Source: Luteimonas galliterrae (GTDB lineage Bacteria > Pseudomonadota > Gammaproteobacteria > Xanthomonadales > Xanthomonadaceae). Taken from it: 64,000 bases of DNA. The notes beneath the pieces were generated by a model. That model was not told where the DNA came from. It ran no database searches and saw only the letters and a list, made by a program, of their open reading frames with translations. The stretch's first letter is position 1. Every line of letters begins with the position of its first letter. The translations under genes and the position numbers were made by a program. The stretch is from positions 124,001 to 188,000 of the forward strand of contig NZ_JAMBEP010000003.1 in the NCBI RefSeq assembly GCF_023374055.1. The letters are read 5' to 3'. Positions 17,462-25,687 of this stretch are shown here, piece after piece.

Positions 17462-17860
17462 ATGTATCCGCAGTTCAACGAGCAGTTCACCGCCGCGACC
17501 CGTCAGTTCGCGGACACGGCGGCCCAGATCAACCGCCTGGCCCTGGACAACGCCGAGAAGGTGTTCGGCCTGCAGCTGGCCGCGTTCAACGACAGCGCCA
17601 ATGCCGCTTTCGCGTTCTTCGGCAAGGTCGCCGACGCCCGTGACTTCGACGCCCTGAAGGCCGTCGTGCCGGCCGGCGTGCAGGTTGCCCGCGAGAACCT
17701 GGAGCGCGCCATCAGCACCGGTCAGGAAGTCTACGGCCAGACGCTGAAGACCAACGAAGCCATCGGCCAGATCGCCAAGGGCCAGTTCGAAGCGGCCACC
17801 GAGCAGGTTCAGGCCAATGCCGAGAAGGTCGTCAAGGCTGCCGGCAAGACCGCCAAGTAA
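17462..17860 (+). CDS. Phasin family protein
   Basis: A 132-residue, almost wholly helical protein of the phasin_2 type, rich in Ala, Gln and Glu (QFTAATRQFADTAAQINRLA; GQIAKGQFEAATEQVQANAEK). Phasins coat polyhydroxyalkanoate granules; in many species relatives also act as general amphipathic stress proteins. The ATG at 17462 has AGGAG upstream. It has its own promoter, a candidate operator and a strong terminator, so it is a single-gene unit, probably well expressed. No polymer synthase is present in the window. Confidence 0.88.
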   Translation: MYPQFNEQFTAATRQFADTAAQINRLALDNAEKVFGLQLAAFNDSANAAFAFFGKVADARDFDALKAVVPAGVQVARENLERAISTGQEVYGQTLKTNEAIGQIAKGQFEAATEQVQANAEKVVKAAGKTAK

Positions 17861-17906
17861 GCACTTCGGTCCGCGCGGCTCTCTCCTCGCGCGATCGGAA
17901 AAACGA

Positions 17907-17937
17907 AACCCGGCAGCTTCGGCTGCCGGGTTTTTTT
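17907..17937 (+). terminator. Rho-independent terminator of the phasin gene
   Basis: AACCCGGCAGC-TTCG-GCTGCCGGG followed by seven T: a stable stem closed by a TTCG tetraloop. Confidence 0.95.
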
Positions 17938-17946
17938 ATCCCCCGC

Positions 17947-18037
17947 TTTTGTAGGAGCGGCTTTAGCCGCGAGCTTTTTCCTTCAGGTCGCGGTGACGTG
18001 ATGGAAAGAGCTCGCGGCTAAAGCCGCTCCTACAAAA
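17947..18037. repeat. REP-like palindrome, GTAGGAGCGG family
   Basis: TTTTGTAGGAGCGGCTTTAGC starts the left arm and its complement ends the right arm, with one region of mismatch near the loop. It separates the phasin and hydrolase genes, which converge. Confidence 0.88.
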
Positions 18038-18059
18038 ATCAACCACTGCGCGTGTTCGA

Positions 18060-19553
18060 TTACGGCGGCGGAAAACCGGGCACCGGGAAGGTCGGCACGG
18101 GCAGCGTCGCCTCGACCGGCAGCGCTTCCGTTGCGCCGGTCTTGAGGAAATCGTAGACCGCCCGTCTCGCCGCGTCGTCGTTCCGGAGCTGGTACATCGT
18201 GCCATCGTGGCCGCCGCGATGGACCAGGATCGCGTGTCCGTTGCGGAAATACGGCAGCAGGCCCAGCGTGTTGTCGATCGGCGTCGAAGTATCCCAATCG
18301 CCGTGGACGAACACGATGGGGATGTCGCTCGGTATCGGCTTGCGCACCGCGTCGCCCATGTCACGGGTCGGCCAATCGGGCGCCGACGCGATGTTGGCTT
18401 CGAAATTCCATGTACCCAGCAGCGCGACGGTCGGATCGGTGCGCAAGCGGTGTTCGCGCTCGGCGCTGACGCCCAGGCTGCTGTCCGCCAATGGGCCGAT
18501 CATGATCGTATCGGACGCCGCGCGATCGTCGATCGTCTCCCTCGCCCACGCTTCGTAATGGCCGTGGTACAGCGACAGGATGAACGCCGGCCAGCGCTCG
18601 CCCTCGGCGGTATGCGACAACAGCGCCTGTTGCAGGTCTTCGGCGCCGAGCACGACCGTTTGCGTCTTGCCGGCTTCTCCGCGCACCGTGACGCTTACCG
18701 GCCCTTTCGCGAAACGATCGCGCAGGGCGAGCACCGCCGCCATCACGCCGCCCGGCGGCAGATACGGTTTCAAGCCGGGATCGCGGTCAGCGTCGTACGC
18801 GATGCGCTGCAACGCGCCATAGACGTGCGATGGCATGTCGTAGCCGTTGTCGAGCGGCTCGACGCTGGAAAGCACTGCGCGCGCGACGATGTCCGGATGC
18901 AGGCGCATCACCGCCAGGCTCCACTGCGAGCCGAAGCTGCCGCCGAACAGGCTGATCTTGCCGTAGCCCAGCGCGCGGCGCAGATCGTCGACGTCCGCGG
19001 CGAACTCGCCGATGTCGTAGCCGGACAGATCCTTGTCGGGATTGGCGGCGACGGCGGCCTTGGCTCGCGCCTGCATTTCCGCTGCCGAGGCGCGCACCGA
19101 CGCGGGCTTGTCCAGCGGCCACGCCGGGCTCGGCGCCATCAGCATTTCGCCGCGCGTGGTGTAGCCGCGTTGCTCGACCACGACCACATCGCCGCCGACG
19201 GCGGCCAAGCGCAGCCAGATGCCCAGTTTGCCCATATCGTTCTTGGCGAAAGCGTCGAGCACGCTCAGGCCGGGGCCGCCCGGGAACCAGAACACCGGCG
19301 GCGCGCCGCTCGGTTGCGGCGACTTGATCCGGGCGAAGCCAACGCCGATCAGGCGGCTGTCCGGCTTGCTCCGGTTTTCCGGCACGTACAGCGTGCCGAT
19401 TTCGTAAGGCACCGCCCTGCCTTGTTCGTCGCGCACGGTGCCGCGTTCGACGACGATCTCACCCGGCCTGTGCTGGGCGACGGCTGCCGTCGGCAGGATC
19501 AAAAACAGAGGCAACAGCAGCCGCCACAGCGGCATCTGGACGATCGAACGCAT
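18060..19553 (-). CDS. Secreted alpha/beta hydrolase, S33 peptidase-like
   Basis: A 497-residue exported hydrolase resembling proline iminopeptidases and tripeptidyl aminopeptidases (S33). A signal peptide ends at AAVAQ (about 27). The oxyanion-hole motif PGGPG is at 91-95, the nucleophile S206 in GGSFGS, the acid in HGDWDTSTP and the base in HRGGHDG, so the catalytic triad is intact. It is divergent from marR across an operator-like palindrome, so the regulator probably controls it. Substrate unknown. Confidence 0.88.
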   Translation of the reverse strand: MRSIVQMPLWRLLLPLFLILPTAAVAQHRPGEIVVERGTVRDEQGRAVPYEIGTLYVPENRSKPDSRLIGVGFARIKSPQPSGAPPVFWFPGGPGLSVLDAFAKNDMGKLGIWLRLAAVGGDVVVVEQRGYTTRGEMLMAPSPAWPLDKPASVRASAAEMQARAKAAVAANPDKDLSGYDIGEFAADVDDLRRALGYGKISLFGGSFGSQWSLAVMRLHPDIVARAVLSSVEPLDNGYDMPSHVYGALQRIAYDADRDPGLKPYLPPGGVMAAVLALRDRFAKGPVSVTVRGEAGKTQTVVLGAEDLQQALLSHTAEGERWPAFILSLYHGHYEAWARETIDDRAASDTIMIGPLADSSLGVSAEREHRLRTDPTVALLGTWNFEANIASAPDWPTRDMGDAVRKPIPSDIPIVFVHGDWDTSTPIDNTLGLLPYFRNGHAILVHRGGHDGTMYQLRNDDAARRAVYDFLKTGATEALPVEATLPVPTFPVPGFPPP

Positions 19554-19598
19554 GCGCGGTCACCGGTTCGTGGGGTGGCCGCCATGCTTCCACCTAGA

Positions 19599-19616
19599 TA
19601 TCTTCATGTCAAGATA
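19599..19616. promoter_or_regulatory. MarR-type operator between hydrolase and marR
   Basis: TATCTT-N6-AAGATA, an AT-rich inverted repeat of the size bound by MarR dimers. It overlaps a TTGACA hexamer reading toward the hydrolase (19612-19607), so binding would block that promoter. Confidence 0.6.
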
Positions 19617-19629
19617 CTTTATATGAATA

Positions 19630-19635
19630 TATAAT
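19630..19635 (+). promoter_or_regulatory. -10 box of marR, suggesting a leaderless mRNA
   Basis: A consensus TATAAT ends only six bases before the marR ATG at 19642. The expected transcript start coincides with the ATG, which fits the lack of any ribosome-binding site there. No good -35 is seen. Confidence 0.5.
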
Positions 19636-19641
19636 GACGGC

Positions 19642-20157
19642 ATGCCCAGAAAGCCGTCCGACGCCGACGCAAACCACGACCTGGTCGACCAACTGCTGCG
19701 CGACTGGCGCCGCGAACGTCCGGAACTGGACGCGTCGGCGATGGCCGTGGTCGGGCGGATCCTGCATCTGGGTCGGCTGCTGGAGGCGGGCGCCGGCGAG
19801 CGGCTGCGCGAAGCGGGCATCAACTACACCGATCTGGACGTGTTGGCCACTTTGAGGCGCTCCGGCGCGCCTTACCGGTTGACGCCGACCGCTTTGCGCA
19901 AATCCGTGCTGCTCACGTCGGGAGCGATGACCGCCTGCCTGAACCGGCTCGAGGCGCGCGGCCTGATCGCACGCAGCGCCGACGATGGCGATCGGCGTTC
20001 GCTGGCGGCGACACTGACCGCCCAAGGCCGCAAATTGATCGACAAAGCGATCGTCGCGCGCTTCGACCAGGCCGAGGAAGCTCTCGCAGGCCTGAGCGCA
20101 ACAGAACGCGCGGAACTGGCGAAGCTGTTGCGCAAACTCCGCACCAGCTTGCCGTAG
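19642..20157 (+). CDS. MarR-family transcriptional regulator
   Basis: A 171-residue winged-helix regulator. The recognition region reads LTPTALRKSVLLTSGAMTACLNRLE and the wing SADDGDRRSLAATLT, whose DDGDRR is the family's wing signature. The N-terminal helices and the C-terminal LSATERAELAKLLRKL form the dimer. It is divergent from the secreted hydrolase with an operator-like palindrome between, so it likely controls that gene and itself in response to a small ligand. Its TAG stop lies in the first bases of a palindromic repeat. Confidence 0.92.
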   Translation: MPRKPSDADANHDLVDQLLRDWRRERPELDASAMAVVGRILHLGRLLEAGAGERLREAGINYTDLDVLATLRRSGAPYRLTPTALRKSVLLTSGAMTACLNRLEARGLIARSADDGDRRSLAATLTAQGRKLIDKAIVARFDQAEEALAGLSATERAELAKLLRKLRTSLP

Positions 20158-20248
20158 CCCGGGTTGAGCCGAAGGCTCTACCCGGGGTCGCCATCTTTCA
20201 TGGTAGTTGCGCGCGTCCCGGGTAGAGCCTTCGGCTCAACCCGGGCTA
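20155..20248. repeat. 32-bp-arm palindrome TAGCCCGGG type
   Basis: Perfect arms at 20155-20186 and 20217-20248 (TAGCCCGGGTTGAGCC...), separated by 30 bases. It lies between convergent marR and the RND pump gene, supplies the stop codon of marR, and could end transcription from both sides. Confidence 0.92.
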
Positions 20249-20250
20249 CG

Positions 20251-23200
20251 TCATCCGTTGACGGCGGGTTTTTCGTCGAGCTTGTCGCCCAGCATCCGCC
20301 GCACCACCACGTAGAACACCGGGATCAGCAGCAGGCCCAGGAAGGTCGCGAACAGCATGCCGCCGATCACGCCGGTGCCGATTGCATGGCGGGCGTTGGC
20401 GCCGGCGCCGGTGGAGATCGCCAGCGGCGTCACGCCCATGATGAAGGCGAACGAGGTCATCAGGATCGGACGGAAACGCAATTTGGCCGCTTCGATCACC
20501 GCGTCGCGCAACGGCATGCCGGCTTGGCGCTGCTCGATGGCGAATTCCACGATCAGGATCGCGTTCTTCGCGGCCAGCCCGATCACCGTGATCAAACCGA
20601 TCTTGAAATAGATGTCGTTGGGCAAGCCGCGCAGCAGCGAGAAGGCCACCGCGCCGAGCACGCCCAGTGGCACCACCAGCAGCACCGCCACCGGCACCGA
20701 CCAGCTTTCGTACAGCGCCGCCAAGCACAGGAACACGACCAGGATCGACAGCGCCATCAGCATCGGCGCCTGGTTGCCGGACAGGATTTCCTGGTAGGAC
20801 TGGCCGGTCCAGTCGTAACCGAAGCCCTCCGGCAGCTGTTCCTCGACGATGTTCTGCATGATGCCCATCGCTTCGCCGGAGCTATGTCCCGGCGCCGGCG
20901 AGCCGTTGATCTGCACCGCCGGATAGCCGTTGTAACGCGTCAGCGAAGGCGGGGCGATGATCCAGTCGGATTTGACGACGTTCGACAGCGGGACCATGCC
21001 CGCGGACGACGCGCTGCCGGCCGTCGCCGCCGACGGGCCGGGCGTGTAGAAGCGCGCCAGCGAGTCCGGACCGGTGCGGTAGGCGCTATCGGCCTGCATG
21101 GTGACGCGTTTGACGCGGCCTTCGTCGACGAAGTCGTTGACATAGACCGGCGCCAGCATCAGCTGGATTGCGTTGTAGATGTCGCTCACCGACAGGCCCA
21201 TGGCCTGCGCCTGCACGCGGTCGACATTCAACTTGAGCTGCGGCGCATCGGCCAGCGTGTTCGGCCGCACCGCGGTCAGCGCGGGATCCTTCGCCGCCGC
21301 GCCGAGCAGTTGCCCCAACGCCTGGCCCAGCGCGGCGCGATCCTGGCCGCCGCGCGCCTGCAGGTACATGTCGAAGCCGCCGAACTGGCCGAGCCCGCTG
21401 ACCGTGGGCAGGTTGATCACGAAGATCTGCGCGTCGCGGATGCCCTGCAGCGCGCCGTTGGCTTTCTGGATGAACTCGGTCGCGGTGATGTCGCGATCGT
21501 CCCACGGCTTGAGGCGGATGAAGGCCATGCCGACGTTTTCGCCCTGGCCGACGAAGCTGAAGCCGGCGATCTGCATCATGCCTTCGTAGCCGTCCTGCTT
21601 CTCCAGCGTGCCGCGCACCTGCTCGAACACCGCCTGCGTGCGCTGCAGCGTAGCGCCTGGCGGCAGCTGCACGATCGCCAGCGCATAGCCCTGGTCTTCT
21701 TCGGGCAGGAAGCTGCCCGGCATGCGCGTGAACAGGAAACCGCACAGCAGCGCCAGCACCGCGAACACGATCATCCACCGCGGCGCATGCGTGACCGCGC
21801 TGCCGATGTGGCCGACGTAGGTGCCCGAGACCTTGTCGTAGACCTTGTTGAAGGCGCGGAAAACGAAGTTGCGGCCTTCGTGGTGGCCGGTCGGCTTGAG
21901 CATGGTCGCGCACAGGGCCGGCGTGAAGCCCAGCGCCAGGAACGCCGAGAAAGCCATCGCCATCGCGATGGTGATCGCGAACTGCTTGTAGATTTCGCCC
22001 GCGCTGCCGCCCTGGAACGCGGACGGCACGAACACCGCGGCCAGCACCACCGTGATCGCGACCACCGCGCCGGTGATCTGGCTCATCGCCTTGACCGTGG
22101 CTTCCCTCGGCGACAGGCCTTCCTCGGTCATGATCCGCTCGACGTTCTCGATCACCACGATCGCGTCGTCGACCACGATGCCGATCGCCAGCACCATGCC
22201 GAACAGCGACAGCTGGTTGATGCTGAAATCGATCAGGTACATGCCCAGGAACGTGCCCATCAGCGCCACCGGGATCACCAGCGTCGGAATGATCGTGGCG
22301 CGGAAGTTCTGCAGGAAGATCAGCATCACCAGGAACACGAGCACGATCGCCTCGAGCAGGGTCTTGACCACTTCCTCGATCGAGATCTGCACGAAGGTGG
22401 AACTGTCGTAGGGCGAGAACCAGGTGACGCCCTGCGGGAACGTCGCCTGCAGTTCGTCCATGCGCGCCTTGACCGATTCGGCTACGCCCAGCGCATTGGC
22501 GCCCGGCGCCAGCTGGATCGCGAAGCCGGAGGTCGGCACGCCGCTCCATTTGGTGTCGAAGCCGTATGCGGATGCGCCCTTCTCGATCCGCGCAACGTCG
22601 CGCAGGCGCACCGTCGTGCCGTCGGCATTGGCGCGCAGGATGATGTCGCCGAACTGTTCGGGCGTGCTGTAGCGCCCTTCGGCGGTGACGGTGGCGGTGA
22701 ACGCCTGCTCCGGCGGCGACGGCGCGGCGCCCACCGAGCCGGCGGCGAACTGCACGTTCTGCCCGCGTACCGCGTCCAGCGCCTGGCTCGCCGACAGGCC
22801 GTAGCCTTGCAGCTTGTCCGGGTTGAGCCAGATCCGCATCGAGTATTCGCCGCCGAACAGCTGCGTGCTGCCGACGCCGGGCAGACGCGAGATCTGGTCC
22901 AGCACGCGCGATGCCAACAGGTCCGACAGCGCGTTGCGGTCGATGGCCGGATTGTTCGAGCGCACCGCGGCGACCATCAGGAAGCCGGCGTTGGCCTTGG
23001 CCACCACGACGCCCTGCTGGGTCACTTCCGACGGCAGGCGCGGCGTCGCCAGCGCGACTTTGTTCTGCACCTGCACCTGGGCGATGTCCGGATCGGTGCC
23101 CGGCCTGAAAGTCAGCGTGATCGACGCGCGGCCGCTGGAGCTGGACGAGGAACTGAAATACTCCAGGTTGTCGATGCCGGTGAGCTGCTGCTCGATCACC

Positions 23201-23388
23201 TGAGTGACCGCGCGCTCGGTGGTGTCGGCGCTGGCGCCGGGATAGGTCGCGCCCACCGTGATCTGCGGCGGCGCGATCGTCGGGTACGACTCCACGCCCA
23301 AATTGAAGATCGCGAGCACGCCGCCGAGCGTGATCAGGATCGCGATGACCCAGGCGAAGACCGGATGGCTGATGAAGAATCTGGACAT
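20251..23388 (-). CDS. RND multidrug efflux pump, inner-membrane transporter (AcrB/MexB type)
   Basis: A 1045-residue HAE1-family proton/drug antiporter. The N-terminus (SRFFISHPVFAWVIAILI) is the first membrane helix; the proton-relay aspartates are D407-D408 in helix 4 (GIVVDDAIVVIENV); the porter domain, the second half repeat with FKIGLITVIGLAAKNAILIVE, and a basic cytoplasmic tail are all present, at normal length. It starts six bases after the adaptor gene, so they form one operon. No outer-membrane channel gene is nearby; a TolC-type protein elsewhere must complete the tripartite pump. Expression is probably set by a TetR regulator acting at 24599. Confidence 0.95.
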   Translation of the reverse strand: MSRFFISHPVFAWVIAILITLGGVLAIFNLGVESYPTIAPPQITVGATYPGASADTTERAVTQVIEQQLTGIDNLEYFSSSSSSSGRASITLTFRPGTDPDIAQVQVQNKVALATPRLPSEVTQQGVVVAKANAGFLMVAAVRSNNPAIDRNALSDLLASRVLDQISRLPGVGSTQLFGGEYSMRIWLNPDKLQGYGLSASQALDAVRGQNVQFAAGSVGAAPSPPEQAFTATVTAEGRYSTPEQFGDIILRANADGTTVRLRDVARIEKGASAYGFDTKWSGVPTSGFAIQLAPGANALGVAESVKARMDELQATFPQGVTWFSPYDSSTFVQISIEEVVKTLLEAIVLVFLVMLIFLQNFRATIIPTLVIPVALMGTFLGMYLIDFSINQLSLFGMVLAIGIVVDDAIVVIENVERIMTEEGLSPREATVKAMSQITGAVVAITVVLAAVFVPSAFQGGSAGEIYKQFAITIAMAMAFSAFLALGFTPALCATMLKPTGHHEGRNFVFRAFNKVYDKVSGTYVGHIGSAVTHAPRWMIVFAVLALLCGFLFTRMPGSFLPEEDQGYALAIVQLPPGATLQRTQAVFEQVRGTLEKQDGYEGMMQIAGFSFVGQGENVGMAFIRLKPWDDRDITATEFIQKANGALQGIRDAQIFVINLPTVSGLGQFGGFDMYLQARGGQDRAALGQALGQLLGAAAKDPALTAVRPNTLADAPQLKLNVDRVQAQAMGLSVSDIYNAIQLMLAPVYVNDFVDEGRVKRVTMQADSAYRTGPDSLARFYTPGPSAATAGSASSAGMVPLSNVVKSDWIIAPPSLTRYNGYPAVQINGSPAPGHSSGEAMGIMQNIVEEQLPEGFGYDWTGQSYQEILSGNQAPMLMALSILVVFLCLAALYESWSVPVAVLLVVPLGVLGAVAFSLLRGLPNDIYFKIGLITVIGLAAKNAILIVEFAIEQRQAGMPLRDAVIEAAKLRFRPILMTSFAFIMGVTPLAISTGAGANARHAIGTGVIGGMLFATFLGLLLIPVFYVVVRRMLGDKLDEKPAVNG

Positions 23389-23394
23389 GGCGGA

Positions 23395-24561
23395 TCAGTT
23401 CCCCGCCGCCGCTGCGCCTTCGCCTTCTTTCTTGGCGCCGGGCGGCGCGGCCTTGCCGGCATTGGCTTGGTAAGGCACCGCTTTGACCGGCTGGCCGGGC
23501 TGCGCGCGCTGCACGCCCGAGACGACAATCCGGTCGCCCGCTGCGAGGCCCTTGCCCACCACCCAGTTCGTGCCCTGGCTGCGCTCGGTAACGATGTCCT
23601 TGCGCACGACTTTGCCGTCCGGACCGACGACCAGCACATAGGCGCTGCTGGCATCGCGTTGCACCGCGCCCTGCGGCACCAGGAACACGTTCGGCTGCGT
23701 GCCGAGCGTAGCCTTCAGGGTGACATAGGTGCCGGGCAGCAGCGTCTTGTCCGGATTGGGAATGCGCGCGCGCAATGCGATCGCGCCGGTGGACGGGTCG
23801 ACCACGTCGCCGGAGAAATCGAGCACGCCCATGCGCTCGTATGGCGTGCCATCGGGCAGCAGCACCTGCACCTGCGTCTGACCTTGCGCCTGGCCGCGCT
23901 GTATGCGGCGCACCTGTTCCAGTTCGGTCACGCTCAGCGAGAAATTGACGTACAACGGATCGACCTGGTCGACCGTGGTCAGCAGCGTCGCATCGCCCTG
24001 GCCGACCAGCGCGCCCTCGGTGACCTGCTGCTTGCCGGCGCGGCCGGCGATCGGCGAACGCACGCTGGCGTAGCCCAGGTTGATGCGGGCGCTGTCCACG
24101 GCGGCCTTGCCCGCCTGCACGGAGGCCGCAGCGCTGCGCTCGGCCGCCAGGGCGTTGTCCAGATCGGATTTGGAGATGAAGTTGGTCGGCGCCAGCTGCC
24201 GCGCGCGATCGGCGGCGACCTTGGCATTGGTGTAGTTGGCCTGCGCCTGCGCCAGCGAGGCCTGGCTTTGCGACAGCGCGGCCTGCAGCGGCGCGGGGTC
24301 GATCACGAACAGCAACTGCCCTTCGCGCACGTCGCTGCCTTCAGCGTAGACGCGCTTCTGCAGCACGCCCGGCACCCGGGCGCGCACGTCCGCGCTGCGG
24401 AACGGAGCGAGCCGGCCGACCAGGTCCTTCTGCAAAGGCACGCTCGCGGGATTGACGACGATTACGCCCACTTCGGGCGGGGGCGGAGCGGCAGGCGGGG
24501 TTTGTTTGCTGCAAGCGGCAACCGTCGCCAGCGACAGTAGGGCGAACCAATAGCGACGCAT
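23395..24561 (-). CDS. RND efflux periplasmic adaptor, lipoprotein (AcrA/MexA type)
   Basis: A 388-residue membrane-fusion protein. The lipobox TVAAC places the lipidated cysteine at residue 17. The lipoyl half-motifs (VPGVLQKRVYAEGSDVREGQLLFVID and SPIAGRAGKQQVTEGALVG, quoted in part) flank a coiled-coil hairpin (about 95-165), followed by beta-barrel and membrane-proximal domains. It bridges the inner-membrane pump encoded 6 bases downstream to an outer-membrane channel. The low-complexity tail (GKAAPPGAKKEGEG) is typical. Divergent from tetR. Confidence 0.94.
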   Translation of the reverse strand: MRRYWFALLSLATVAACSKQTPPAAPPPPEVGVIVVNPASVPLQKDLVGRLAPFRSADVRARVPGVLQKRVYAEGSDVREGQLLFVIDPAPLQAALSQSQASLAQAQANYTNAKVAADRARQLAPTNFISKSDLDNALAAERSAAASVQAGKAAVDSARINLGYASVRSPIAGRAGKQQVTEGALVGQGDATLLTTVDQVDPLYVNFSLSVTELEQVRRIQRGQAQGQTQVQVLLPDGTPYERMGVLDFSGDVVDPSTGAIALRARIPNPDKTLLPGTYVTLKATLGTQPNVFLVPQGAVQRDASSAYVLVVGPDGKVVRKDIVTERSQGTNWVVGKGLAAGDRIVVSGVQRAQPGQPVKAVPYQANAGKAAPPGAKKEGEGAAAAGN

Positions 24562-24598
24562 GGGGGCCTCGTCGGTTTAATGTGTGTTGTCGATTTTC

Positions 24599-24614
24599 TA
24601 TACTGATCAGTCTA
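24599..24614. promoter_or_regulatory. TetR-type operator before the efflux operon
   Basis: TATACTGATCAGTCTA: a perfect ACTGATCAGT core with 8-base arms matching at seven positions. It overlaps the promoter region of the minus-strand adaptor-pump operon, about 40 bases before its ATG. Confidence 0.65.
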
Positions 24615-24685
24615 GCATTCGTCTGAGACTGTGCCCGTGCCGGAAGTCAGGATCCACACGGGGGTCCAGGAGGCGCGTATCGACC

Positions 24686-24730
24686 GGCGACGTAATGCGT
24701 CGCCCGCGCGATGTCGCAGTGTTTGCGACA
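24686..24730. promoter_or_regulatory. Two adjacent short palindromes before tetR
   Basis: GGCGACG-N5-CGTCGCC (24686-24704) and TGTCGCA-N5-TGCGACA (24712-24730) have equal arm and spacer lengths and lie 7 bases apart. They could be regulator-binding sites in the shared 298-base region between the two efflux systems; no other gene is seen in it. Confidence 0.45.
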
Positions 24731-24859
24731 CGCTCTGGGCAGCATGTGAATGCTGGCTAACCGCATCCTCCGATCGGTCGAGGCTCATCGCCGAAGCTCA
24801 TCGCCTCTGGCCAAGGCCCGCCGACGGCGTCGGTCCCGCAGAAAAGCCTTGATCAATCC

Positions 24860-25687
24860 ATGAACCATGTTCAAACTTGCGCCCCGAGCGCGGACATCGA
24901 CCGGATCATGGGCACCAAGGAACGCCGCCGACGCGAGTTGGCCGACCGCGAGCAGCTGTTTCTGGACAAGGCCCAGGAGCTGATCCAACGCGACGGCTTG
25001 CTTACGCTGCAAATGGCGCGGATCGCGGAAGAGTGCGACTACGCCATCGGCACCTTGTACAACCATTTCGCCAGCAAGGAAGATCTGCTGGTGGCCCTGG
25101 CCACGCGCAACTGCGTGAGCCGGGTCGAACTGTTCGAACGCGCCGCGCGCTGGAACGGCCCGACCCGCGAACGCATGCTGGCGATCGCGTTGGCCGACCT
25201 GATGATGATCCGCGCGCAACCCGAGCATTTCCGGCTGGCGCAGTTCGTCTGGACCGACGTGATCTGGGGCGCGGCCTCGGAAGCGAGCCGGCGCCGCGCG
25301 CTCGAAGCCAGCGCGCCGCTGAGCGAGCTGGTCGACGGCATCGTGGTGAAAGCCATACAGAGCGGCGAACTGCCGGCCGACATCCGGTTGTCGCCGCAGG
25401 CGCTCACCGTGGGGCCCTGGGCGATGTGCCTGGGCATGTACACCCTGCTGCAGCAGGACGGCATGTTCGACCACAAGGGTTTCGGCGATCCCTATCGCCT
25501 GCTGTTCAAGCAATTGCAGTACCTGTTCAACGGCTACGGCTGGCGGCCGCTGTTCGACCCGGTGGACGACGATGCCGTCGACGCGCTGGTCGTACGCGTC
25601 AGCGAGGCCGTGTTCGGCTGTCGCTCGCCTTATTTGCCCGACCCCACCTTCTCTCCCCTCAAGGAAGTCCCCCATGCCCAAGCATGA
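24860..25687 (+). CDS. TetR-family regulator of RND efflux
   Basis: A 275-residue TetR regulator, longer than usual through N- and C-terminal extensions. The helix-turn-helix is at about 49-72 (LTLQMARIAEECDYAIGTLYNHFASKEDLL), split here as LQMARIAEECDYAIGTLY plus NHFASKEDLL. The remaining helices would bind a drug-like ligand. No good ribosome-binding site precedes 24860; an in-frame ATG at 24908 would still leave the whole domain. Its end overlaps the next gene by 14 bases, so tetR-adaptor-pump form a coupled operon that it probably represses, perhaps with the divergent system. Confidence 0.9.
   Translation: MNHVQTCAPSADIDRIMGTKERRRRELADREQLFLDKAQELIQRDGLLTLQMARIAEECDYAIGTLYNHFASKEDLLVALATRNCVSRVELFERAARWNGPTRERMLAIALADLMMIRAQPEHFRLAQFVWTDVIWGAASEASRRRALEASAPLSELVDGIVVKAIQSGELPADIRLSPQALTVGPWAMCLGMYTLLQQDGMFDHKGFGDPYRLLFKQLQYLFNGYGWRPLFDPVDDDAVDALVVRVSEAVFGCRSPYLPDPTFSPLKEVPHAQA

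Noticed and set aside
20164-24540. A 1,458-codon open frame on the plus strand
   Set aside because: It is antisense to the efflux pump and adaptor, rich in Arg, His and Gln, with no family resemblance. High G+C gives such long antisense frames.
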